From positions 21,794,041 to 21,858,040 of the forward strand of contig NC_044011.1 of NCBI RefSeq assembly GCF_900496995.4: a stretch of 64,000 nt of DNA, written 5' to 3'. The position numbers and the translations under genes are program-made. This DNA comes from Aquila chrysaetos chrysaetos (taxonomy: Eukaryota > Chordata > Aves > Accipitriformes > Accipitridae). Positions 37,049 through 56,800 of this stretch are shown piece after piece (the stretch's first letter is position 1; each line of letters opens with the position of its first letter). Below the pieces are notes generated by a model. It did no database searches and was not told the origin of the DNA. It saw only the letters and a list, made by a program, of their open reading frames with translations.

Positions 37049-38151
37049 GAAAATGTCTAATAATCCAATTTATCTTAATTTCTTGAGAGCTTTGGTGAAA
37101 TCAGTGTTACTGGGAACAGTACAATTAGGTCATTGAAAGAACTTGTACTTAGGAGGAGGTAGCACTAACTGCATAGCTGGAGGAGTTTCTTCTCTGAGTA
37201 GAAGCACTGTCTTTCTTTGTTACGCTACGGCCTTTCTTGAAGTTTTCAAAGTTTCTTAAGCAAAACAGCAGAAATCTTGACAAGCAAGATAAAAGAGCAA
37301 GTACAGTCTCCAAAGCTGGATTTCTTATTTTGAAGTGAGCTCAGTTTGGTCAGATGGTATCAAGTAGTTAGCGTTTTGAGGATACTCTGTGTATGGGAAC
37401 GCTGCTGCTATCTTGTTTTTGAGTTCTCTGAACGAACTAGTTAGACATTTACTGCAGAGAGGACCTAAACCACCTCATTTCCGTTTAGCTCCTCAGCGTC
37501 AATTCAGTTGTGCATCTCGTCTGTTGATGTGTACCCTCTTCTGCTGTTGCACACCCTGAAGTTACGTTTTCTCACGAGCAGGATAACTCGCATCATTCTG
37601 GCGTGTGAAGCTGCCCTCCCCACGCAGCACAGCCCGACGGCGCTCGTCAGTCTGCCACGGAGGAGGGGGCGGGCTGGGACCCCCAGCAGGCAGCGGCCCG
37701 GCCCGGCGGCGCTCTGGCGGGCGGCGAGCACGGCACGGCGCCCGGCTGCCCGGGCGGCGGCATTCGAACGTGCCCCACTCCCGACACCCCCCGCGAGCGC
37801 GCTCCGCCCTCCCTCCCTTACTGGCTCCGCGCTAAGCACTGGCTACTTCCTATTGGCGCGGTAGCCTTTCTGTCCCGCCCCTACTCCTGATTGGTGCTGG
37901 CAGCCCGGGCGGCCTGGCCGGGCTGCGGGGCGGCTTGTGCGCCCGTCGGCCGAAGCCTGAGGCGGGGGCTCGGGGCGCCGGCGGCGGATAAGAGGAGCTG
38001 TGCGGGCTCCCGGGGAAGAGAGGGGGCACCGGCTGGCTGTCTGCCGGTGAGGGGGGAGCGCCGCGGGGGCCGGCCGTCGCTCGGCGCGGTGTCCCTGCCT
38101 GCGCGGGGGGCGGCGACCTCTCCCTTCCGCCCTGCAGCGGGCGCGGCAGCC

Positions 38152-47693
<9,542 letters not shown>

Positions 47694-47853
47694 CTGATGG
47701 AGACTTCTGAGGAAACTTCATAGTGTGTACAAGTGGCAGGTCTACTTTGAAACTGCTGTAAGGTGCTGTAATGTGTTCTAGAACATGTCTCTCCTATGCT
47801 ATTGAAGTTCAGGTGTTGCAGGCTTTGTAAAATTGCCTCTTCCTTCTCCCTAG

Positions 47854-47988
47854 TTTCCCAGAAGCCAAACTTGTGGATGTAATGCTTTTATGAGAAGCAC
47901 AGAACCAAAAGAAGGCCTTTATTGCTATGGAGCAGTGTGTTTGAAACCTGGGCAATGCAGGAAAGAAGTGTGTGTGAAAGAAAAATAA
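47854..47988 (+). CDS. MTFR2: Candidate alternative terminal exon of MTFR2
   Basis: A strong acceptor (GCCTCTTCCTTCTCCCTAG) is followed, in the frame that would continue from CAG at 47660, by 44 open codons and TAA. The tail is cysteine-rich (SQTCGCNAF, LYCYGAVCLKPGQCRKEVCV). It would replace the last 10 residues of the standard form. I do not recognise the sequence, and a 44-codon open frame is not rare by chance; the acceptor is the best argument. Confidence 0.25.
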   Translation, partial: FPRSQTCGCNAFMRSTEPKEGLYCYGAVCLKPGQCRKEVCVKEK

Positions 47989-48422
47989 TTATTAGTGTGG
48001 CAGCTGAGGTGTGTGGTCTGTTTGCACTCCAGTGTAAATAACGAGGAAGGGTAAACTTCTTGAAAGTGTGTTTATATATAACTGACTGTATGTAATGGTA
48101 GCTAATACTGTTTTATTAGAATGGTATAGTTGCCTTAGTTTTCCTTGCAGTTTGCTGATGCAACTCTGTATTCCATGTGCAAACAGTATTCTAATTTATT
48201 TTGGGTCAGTAGATGAACTTTTATGTTTGTGAAGCCTTGTTGTGCTGTAAGTAAACTACAGGCTGTCTGTTAAATGCCCATAATATGGGGGAGTTGTGTT
48301 CTGAGATAAAAAAGACCTTGTAGAGAGATCTGCTAGCATATAATCTAAATTCCATATGTTAAACATTAAATCCCTCCTTAGCGTCTCCATATGAAGTCTG
48401 TTTTGCTCACAAGAGTTTATAA

Positions 48423-48428
48423 AATAAA
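48423..48428 (+). terminator. MTFR2: MTFR2 polyA signal AATAAA
   Basis: Canonical hexamer in TATAAAATAAAATTTCTG, about 730 bases after the stop. It is followed at a suitable distance by a GT-rich element (GTCTGTGGTAGTGGC and TTTTGTGTTG). A second AATAAA lies near 48528. Confidence 0.65.
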
Positions 48429-48449
48429 ATTTCTGTTATATCATAGATG

Positions 48450-49728
48450 TCTGTGGTAGTGGCATTTTGTGTTGCAGACTAACTTTTTTGTTAAGAACTG
48501 ACCATATTAGACAATTTAAATAAATTGTATGATATGAAATTAATTAAAATAGAGCTTACGTTTTTCCTGCCAGAGTACTTAGAGTCCCTTATTTGCAAAT
48601 TTATTATGATCCCCTGCTTACAATAGCTGCCTTCACTTCATCTTTTGTCTAATGATCCTGATGTATAAAACAAAAATCCTATCAATTAGACTGTTGAATA
48701 TGTCCCTTGTATGTCCTGTGTCCCCCATATTTCCGTGCTCACTTACAGAGTAGACTGGCAGATGGATTCCCTCTTACTGCTGAGTCTTATTTGCACAATT
48801 GTAAGAAATTACTGTGCAAATCCCATACTTCTGTTTTAAAAGTTGTCTTTTGTCTAAAACTGGAGCTTAAGTGACTTGCGATTTTATGCTTCTAAAGTTA
48901 TGTCTTCTCAATGTTTTTTTCTGAATTTAGTGATTACTGAACTTTATCACATTCTCCCATTCCTCTCTTGGTCCATAACAGTTTGACCTTCCCTTTTGCT
49001 CCACTTTCAAAATACACATTTGCCTCATTCTCTATCTAAACTTGACAACTGCTATGAAATCCATACAGAATAGCCAGCTTGGCCTTGCGCTTAGCAATCT
49101 TGCCCTCTTCTATCAAAGCTCCCCATGGTTTTTTGTCTGCTGCTGCGGTCTCTGATATTTACAGGGGCAGCGGGGAGCAATGGTGAGGGAAGTCCATGCA
49201 GTGACTGCAGAAGAGGTTATTAAGGAAGGTGAGTCTTGGTAAGCATAAAGCCTATGAATCAGCTCCCTTTTGCTCAGTATCTGCAGTGTGATGAGGTGGA
49301 GCAAGTTATCTCCTGTGTTACCCGAGCATTCATAGATCCAGGGGGGTTAGGGTTTGTGGCCATTCTGTTGTGACTGACAAACGTGAAGGTGGAATTCTTG
49401 CTGTGAGAGACTGAACTAATCTGCAAAGCCCTGAATACAGTAGTCTCTCCCTCCTACTTCAATTGCTTTATGTGACCAGCAGTTTCTTCTCTTCAGAACT
49501 ATTGTTTTGGACTCCTTTTGTATGTTTTTTCTGTTCTTTCCCAAGTTCATCATTTAACTACAAGTTTGGCCTACAGGAGCATTTTGCCGTGGGAATTTTG
49601 AATTAGAAAGTGTCTTTTCATTTTGGAAGGGAACTCTCTCAGAAATTTCTTAGTACCTCTTAAACCAAGGATCTAGTGTCAGACTTCAGAAGCATCTGCA
49701 AATGTTGTGTGTCCCTTCAGGTTGTTGG
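48450..49728. other. Intergenic DNA after MTFR2
   Basis: AT-rich and without a supported gene. The short open frames on both strands look random. Confidence 0.6.
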
Positions 49729-49733
49729 GCACT
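49729..49733. repeat. Target site duplication GCACT (left copy)
   Basis: The same five bases occur immediately after the LTR at 50827-50831. A 5 bp duplication is typical of ERVL-type (class III) integrations, though not exclusive to them. Confidence 0.75.
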
Positions 49734-49785
49734 TGTGATGGGTTGACCCTGGCTGGACACCAGGTGCCCACCAAAGCCGTTCTAT

Positions 49786-49806
49786 CCCCCCCCCCCCCCC
49801 CCCCCC
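49786..49806. repeat. C21 homopolymer in LTR
   Basis: Run of 21 C inside the 5' part of the LTR as read on +. On the LTR's own sense strand it is a G21 tract in the U5 part of the element. Confidence 0.85.
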
Positions 49807-50159
49807 AAGCTGGACAGGGGAGTGAAAATATAACAAAAGGCTCGTGAGTCAAGATAAGGACAGGGAGAAATCACTCAACCAATTATTGTCATGGGCAAAA
49901 CAGACTCAACTTGGGGAAAATTAACTTAATTTATTGCCAGTCAACCAGAGTAGGGTAATGAAAGAAAAAAACAAATCTCAAAACACCTTCCCCCAACCCC
50001 TCGCTCTTCCTGGGCACAACTTCACCTCCCGGATTCTCTCCCTCTTTCTAACCCAGCAGCGCAGGGGGATGGGGAATGGGGGTTGCAGTCATTTTATCAC
50101 ACGTTGTTTCTGCCGCTCCTTCCTCCTCAGAGGGAGGACTCCTCACTCATCCCCTGCTC

Positions 50160-50550
50160 TAGTGTGGGGTCCCTCCCATGGGACACAGTTCTCCATGAAC
50201 TTCTCCAACGTGGGTCCTTCCCACAGGCTGCAGTTCTTCACAAACTGCTCCAGCGTGGGTCCCCCACGGGGTCACAAGTTCCTGCCAGAAAACCTGTTCC
50301 AGCGTGGGCTGCTCTCTCCACGGGGCCACAGGTCCTGCCAGGAGCCTGCTCCAGCACGGGCTTCCCACGGGGTCACAGCCTCCTTTGGGCATCCCCCTGC
50401 TCCAGTGTGGGGTCCTCCCCGGGCTGCAGGTGGATATCTGCTCCAGTGTGGACCTCCGTGGGCTGCAGGGGGACAGCCTGCCTCACCATGGTCCTCACGA
50501 TGGGCTGTGGGGGAATCTCTGCTCTGGTGCCTGGAGCACCTCCTCCCCCT
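50160..50550 (-). repeat. Imperfect tandem repeats inside the LTR
   Basis: About seven diverged units of roughly 45-60 bases share the words CTGCTCCAGCGTGGG, CCACGGGG and GGCTGCAG or GGTCACA. They explain the long overlapping open frames on both strands here, which are not genes. Confidence 0.75.
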
Positions 50551-50826
50551 CCTTTACTGACCTGGGGGTCTGCAGAGTTGTTTCTCTCACATGTTCTCAC
50601 TCCTCTCTCCGGCTGCCGTTTCTGTGCCCCCTGCAACTTTTTTTCCTTCTTAAATATGCTATCCCAGAGGCGCAACTGCCGTCGCTGATGGGCTCAGCCT
50701 CGGCCAGCGGCGGGTCTGTCTTGGAGCCAGCTGGCATTGGCTCTGTTGGACATGGGGGAAGCTTCCAGCAGCTTACACCCCTGTAACGCCCCCACTACCA
50801 AAACCTTGCCACACAAACCCAATACA

Positions 50827-50831
50827 GCACT
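50827..50831. repeat. Target site duplication GCACT (right copy)
   Basis: Matches the left copy at 49729-49733 exactly and directly follows the terminal CA of the LTR. Confidence 0.75.
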
Positions 50832-53800
50832 ATCTCTGATTTTTGTGTCAGTCTGATGTGAATTGTGCAGTAACGCAGTTTGTATAGCTGATTGGCTTCC
50901 TTAGGGAAAAGAGTAAGGTATGGGCCATGTGACTTTTTTCAACTATGTACCACCTACACGTGTTACAAGAACAGATTCTTTGTTTTATGTAGTTCCAGAT
51001 GTAAATTAGGTTAGGCATTGAGCCCTGGTATACCTTGAGAAGTCTGTGGGTGGCATCTGGTAACATCTGACAGTTTTCAGTACTAAGAAGTTGCAAAACT
51101 CGGACAGTGATGTTTAGTAATGAAAAGATTAGCACCCATTGCAGAGATTTTTCTCCCTTTCAGAACTAAAGGAAACATGGCTTTGTCATCTTATTTTCTT
51201 TGACTAAGACATCTATATCAACAACTTGGAAGCAACCTGAGGTTATCTGTGCCCACCTAGAATCCATGCTCTGTACCTACAAATCTTGTTTACATAAGGT
51301 CCCTGACTGAATTGCTCAGTGACAATGCAACTCTTAGAGATGTGGTAGTGATGTGGGGGAGGAGGAAGAGACTCAGGAACGTGGGCACTCTATTGGTCTG
51401 CTGGAACAATCTTGTGAAATGTTGTGCCGCCTTATTCTTGTCACTGAAGAATTCTGGAAAATCTATTCTCCTACCACCTGATGAATTTTTGGGCAGGATG
51501 TCTTCCTTCAGGAGTTGCTGGGGAGGTCTCTGGAATGAAAGCTGCTTTTCTTTTTCCACTAGAAAGACTAAGAAATGTGTACAGTATATCCAGTTTTTCA
51601 ACTGATAAAATCGAAGCAAGAATAAATGTTTCAAATATTTTGAGTAAATAGGGCTAGCAGGAAAAGTACAACGTGGTTGCTTAAAAGCACTCTTAAGGAT
51701 TTTTTCCCTAGGAGATCCAAAGAAATTTGAGTTCTCTATCAGTGAGATTCCCATTACGAGGAGACTAATAAATACAATTACCTGAGCTGTCAGAATATCA
51801 CTGTTTGCTGACAAACTCCTATAATATACCAGACCTGTCCAAATAACTCGCTGCTTGTGAAGGACAATTAATATATAATTTGCCATCTCTCTGTATGTGA
51901 AGGTACAGGTTTTGGGGAAGGGCACAGCAGAGAATATGTAAAAGCATTCTCTGCCCTCAGTCTATTCCTCTTTTCAGGAATTAATTACATTGTTCTTTAG
52001 TCCTACCTAAATAGTAAAATCATATATGGGGCTCTTGCAAAAGCCTAACTGACAAAGGGGTCCTGCTAAACAAGTTAGCCTTGAGTTACTGATCAGAAGC
52101 CTTGGGAAAAGAAAGTCCTGCAGGCAAGACTACTGAAGCAACTGGTGTCCCCATGTTGGTAAGGTCTGCAGGCAGATTTCACTTCTCCTTTATCTGAAAT
52201 CTGTTTGCCAGTGATTGTAGGTATCTGGGAGACATTTGTGATCCTGATTCCTGTACCAGGTTCTTAGAAAAGATCCCCATGTGATCTAGCAATATGTTTT
52301 TCATACTGACACTGACTTCGGCTACATCTGTATTACCTTCCAGGTTTATCTGAATAATCTATGAATTAATTGTGTATGATACTTTAGAGCATTGTTGTTG
52401 CATGTCTGTGTGAAATTTGAATAGTTTGCAGATTCTATTCCAATGTTTAACATACTGCTGTGACTTTGCTGAAAGACACATAGAAAAAACGAAGGCTTCC
52501 TGAAGTTTTCCCGTGGTCAAAATGGGCAGTATCAGCCCACTGTAATGAGAGAAACAGTTGCAAATTTGACATTCATATTGCCCTCAGTCAATGGCATGAT
52601 TTGATTTAATAGCTTTCACTTATTTTGAGATACAAGTCCTTATTATTACAAGTCTAAGTGAGAAAATGCAGCTTTTTTCTGAACAGCATTGTCCTCAATA
52701 TCAGTATGAATATTTTTTTCTCTTTCTCAGGCATGTATATTCATCATACTTAATACATTTGGCATTGAGAATGTATTGCTATGTAAAAGGTCCATCTTAT
52801 GTATAGTTTCACTGGCATTTGTGAAGAATAACTTGATAATTCTTTTATTTGTTTGTTTAGACACTGAGATTATGTAATCTAATTTATTTTATAAATATAA
52901 ATACATTATGTTGAAGAAAAGCATACATTTGTTAATAACTTATTTTAAAATCACAATTAGAATAAGTTACCCAATATACAGAGGCAGCTAGCTTCAGGTG
53001 GAATGTCTTGGTATTTGTTCTACGTTTTTTGAAGAGAACTGATGTAAGCAGCAGTAGTTCCTTTAGAAATTTGATGCGGCTTTAAAGGCTCGCTGCTTCT
53101 CTTGAAGTTTTAATGACAAACCTCTAGAATTTGAAAACTGATGGTGACCAAAACTGTAGACCCAAGCAGGTTTTTATATATATGTATTTATTTTATTTTG
53201 CTTTATATTCTTTGTTTTTCAGTGCTAGTGCTTGCCATCTTACAAACTTCTGCTCACGTGTCAGCCCACAGGCCATTCATTTCGCTTTTTTCTTGTTTGG
53301 GAGAATTATTGCTAGATACGGAAAATGATTCTTGAAACTTCTTTGAAGTGTAAGTCTAGGATTAATTACCAAAGTCTTTCAAAGTGCGTGTGAAGTAAAC
53401 TTCCGTAATTGACTTTGTAGAGTCTAAATGGTAGTTAAAAGATTAGTAATGTAATTAATAACTATTAGGGCACTAACTCCTGCTAAAATGCTTGCTTTTG
53501 TGATTTTGTTTGAGGTTTTAAAATGCTGAACTGATTTCTGTCTCTGGAGGTGTTTTGAAAGACATACTATCCTTTCTCAGTTTCATTTTACAGCTTATAC
53601 TTTTTTTCTTTTTCCTTGCAAAACTGTTTTGAAAATCTTTGTTCGTGGATAAAATCTACAAAAGGTGGATATGTCCTATTTATTTGGTTATATCTTTGCA
53701 GTATTTATGTAATTTAGTATAACTTAATAGTGAAGCTATTGTAGTGTTTCTTCAATAAATGTGCTAATTTTTTTTCCTTTCTTGCCTAACTGCATGCAGC

Positions 53801-56800
53801 ATCATATATTTTGTACTATATATATATAACAGTTCTATTCCATTCAATTATTTCACCAACTTCTCTTGTCTCAATACTTCTTCCTGTATTGGCATAGTCA
53901 GACTCTCTTGGTCACTATGTCCTTCAAGTTTTTCACTTTTCAAGGTATAAGGATTATTAAGAGAGAATATTAATCCTCAGGGGATAAAAGAAATAGGTTA
54001 AAAAGAAGAGGAGAGAAGTTATTACAAGAAAGCACATTTGAACCATCTGGTTCATCAGCAAGTGTGCCGGCCTTGATTAACAAATGTAGTTCTGCCTCTG
54101 AGAAATTGGAGGTAGGTAAATTCCGTAATGGTATATATGGGAGCTTCCCTCAGAGAAACTCAGTGTACTTTAACTTGTCCAATTTAATTTCAAAGATTTG
54201 GATGGGAAGCATGTAGCTTACCTAGAAGGAATAGGATACCTGTTGTAAATCACCAAGGTATAAAGAGGGAATTTTTTCATTACTTTTCAAAATACTTTGT
54301 TGAAGTATGAAGCTGAAGGTACTATAAACAGTATAGCAAAAAAGGGACAGGTATTGCATAGCAAGTAGAGAAGGGATTTTGTAAGAAACAAATCTTATAA
54401 AGCCATCAAAAACAATGCATGTGTTGTGAGAAAGAATAACTCGAGTTATGTAAAAAGAAAAAAGATGTGGATTAATGCTTGTATCTGTATAAATCTGCTT
54501 TTGTTTCTTGCAGTTTGACAAATGTGAAAGGCGCAATCTGGAAAGGTCTTTGACAAGCTTTTTCCTCTCTTGCTGTTTGTAAATGTTTCAGTGGTTTATA
54601 ACAATGCATGTCATGCTCTGTAGTTATACCTTGAAACATTTTGTTTAGGAGCCCAGTGTCTAACTGCTGTGATAGTTTTAACAAAATCTAAAATTATATT
54701 GTGGGTAAAGGCTAAAGAAGACAGCTGTCCTTCAACTTGGGAAATACTTTGTCCATTTCAGTATTATTTGCCCAGATTACTTACAAATTCTTGTGCTTCA
54801 GAAATATTTTCTCTCTTTTTAATACCGGTCACTGACAGAAATAATTGTATTTATCATCAGTTTTCAATGTACTTTTTGTATCTCTAATTTTTTGGCAAAG
54901 AAATGTTTTGCCTGTCAATCTGGGTGTGTGTTAATAAAATTGCTATCTTCTATAAGATAACTGATATTAACCCAAATATCTGTTATTTAATTTATATTAG
55001 GACATCTCAAAATTAAGTTACAAATAAATGATCTTGGCCTGTGTTTAACAGAACTAGAAGGAAAGGACTGAAAATCACTTCATTGTGAATATGAATCCTA
55101 ATTCATTCAGATGTATATGGAAGCACCTACAAAAGGTATTTGAACTTACCATCCTAGCAAAAAATGAAGATTCTAAAACCTTCTGTGTTGCTAAAGGGAT
55201 CTCTTTCTCTAAATTCAAATGTCATGTTTTGTACTAGGAGATTGAAATAATAGTTTCATTTGCAATATCATAATTTTACTGTGTTTTATCTAGCTATAAT
55301 TTAGCTGTTTAGCTGAGAGGCATTTTTGATTGTGCTAGACATTAGTTTCCATGGGATTCCTTATTTAGAGAATTAGTTCTAATAACTAATTATAATAATC
55401 AAAAGGCCTTTCTTTTGATATTCATTATTTTCCCCAATAATCCTGTCAGCAGGATCTCTCCTTCTGCAATAGGAATTTGATATATTTTTTTCATATTGAA
55501 AGGAAAACAATGTGGTGCTTTTGCTCCAGCTATGTTTCTAGTCCTCTTTACCTTTTAATTTCTGCTTACATTTTCATTCAGGCTATTTGCCTGGAAGGCT
55601 GAAGTAGGCTTTAAAAGCAGATTATGTCTGTATGCGAGCAGGAGTGTTCAGACTCTCATTTTGATTATTATTGGAATGGAAGTATTCATACCTTTTGTTT
55701 CAGGCTAATTTAGGCATTTAAATTCAATGGGTCAGAAAACCAAAAGCACGAGCCTAAATTCCCTGTTTAAGTAACAGAGGTAGCAGCACAGTGTGCAGGG
55801 GTGGAGTTGGCACTGGTTGTGATAAACCCCTAAAGAGCAAAAAAGTCTTAGAATAAAATATATTTGAAAATTCTGAAAATACTTGATGTAAATAGTTGAT
55901 ACATTCTGCAGATGAACTGCATGTATTTAACCACAAGAGAGCAGTGTTATACCAGATCTATGTTGCAAGTCTTAATTTAAAAGGAATTCTGTTCCCTAAT
56001 ATCTATTCAGTAATAGGTCTAACAGCAAAATTTTAATCCCTTTATATTTTTATCTTTTTAGTGGTATTTAGTAAATTGTAGAGGTACATGCTTCTAACTT
56101 AGTAGTGTTATGGTGAAGTGTATTTAAAGCAAAAAGTCACCACCAGGCTAGTTTATTCTCTTATTCACAAAATAAATCTGCTACTTCCTTTTCTAGGAGA
56201 ACAGACAGAAGATTTTATGTGGTGAGTTAGAGAAGAGCTTCATCTGGCAGTAGTCTTCTCCTGAAGAAATATCCTCTCCTATCCCATGTAAAATGGCTAT
56301 TGGAGAAAATTTCTGTTTGTGGTGCAGTACACACATAATGAGCATTGCCACAGAATTGCAGGGGTTTGTGTAAATAGCTTCTAGGTTATACAAGTGAAAA
56401 TATGCTGCTACTTACTGATTAAAAGTAAAAGTGACCATCTGGCATAAAAATTCACATTTTTCTTTCAGATGAAAGACTCTACTCTGCTCCTGTAAGCATA
56501 CGCGTTCTTTGCTTGTCACATGTAAACAATGATTTGAACGAGTTTAGGTACATTCATAAAGCTAAGTAAGTGTATGTTTGCAGGGTTGGGCAAAGTTCAA
56601 CCTTCTGTAATGCTTCTGCATCGCTATCGACTTCATTAGAGTTGCTAGAGTGGAACTAAAGGCAGTATTTAGCTACGTATTTTAAAATAAGGAGTATCTT
56701 ACCCATCTTATCACTTTGAACTGTGGAGAACTTGTATGTTTAAGACCTCTTTTCTTGCCATCTGTGCTTCATCTTTAGTACTCTGCATTTTACTTCATGG

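Larger units (their letters stand above)
33016..37065 (+). other. BCLAF1: BCLAF1 3' untranslated region
   Basis: About 4 kb of AT-rich, gene-free sequence between the BCLAF1 stop and the MTFR2 promoter. The only canonical AATAAA I found in it is at 37043, which suggests one long 3' UTR; an ATTAAA near 36311 could serve a shorter form. It contains a G15 run (34820-34834), and A/C-rich tracts at 34576-34600 and 36151-36180. Several ATTTA words suggest AU-rich regulation, but I did not count them. Confidence 0.6.
47694..48445 (+). other. MTFR2: MTFR2 3' untranslated region
   Basis: AT-rich sequence from the stop to just past the AATAAA at 48423. It includes the alternative terminal-exon candidate 47854-47988. 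Confidence 0.6.
49734..50826 (-). mobile_element. Solo retroviral LTR, avian ERVL-like
   Basis: 1093 bases bounded by TG…CA ends (TGTGATGGGT and CCCAATACA as read on +) and a perfect 5 bp duplication, GCACT. I recognise the sequence as an abundant bird LTR. The sense strand is minus: read that way it starts TGTATTGGG, has a CCAAT box (rc of 50736-50740), a TATA-like CATATTTAAGAAG (rc of about 50648-50660), and an AATAAA polyA signal (rc of 49930-49935) about 200 bases before its 3' end. No gag, pol or env remains on either side, so it is a solo LTR left by recombination. It contains a C21 run and internal tandem repeats. The intact duplication suggests a fairly recent insertion. Confidence 0.85.

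Noticed and set aside
49934..50560. 208-, 201- and 160-codon + frames after MTFR2
   Set aside because: They lie wholly inside the LTR and come from its tandem-repeat core; no retroviral protein motif is present.
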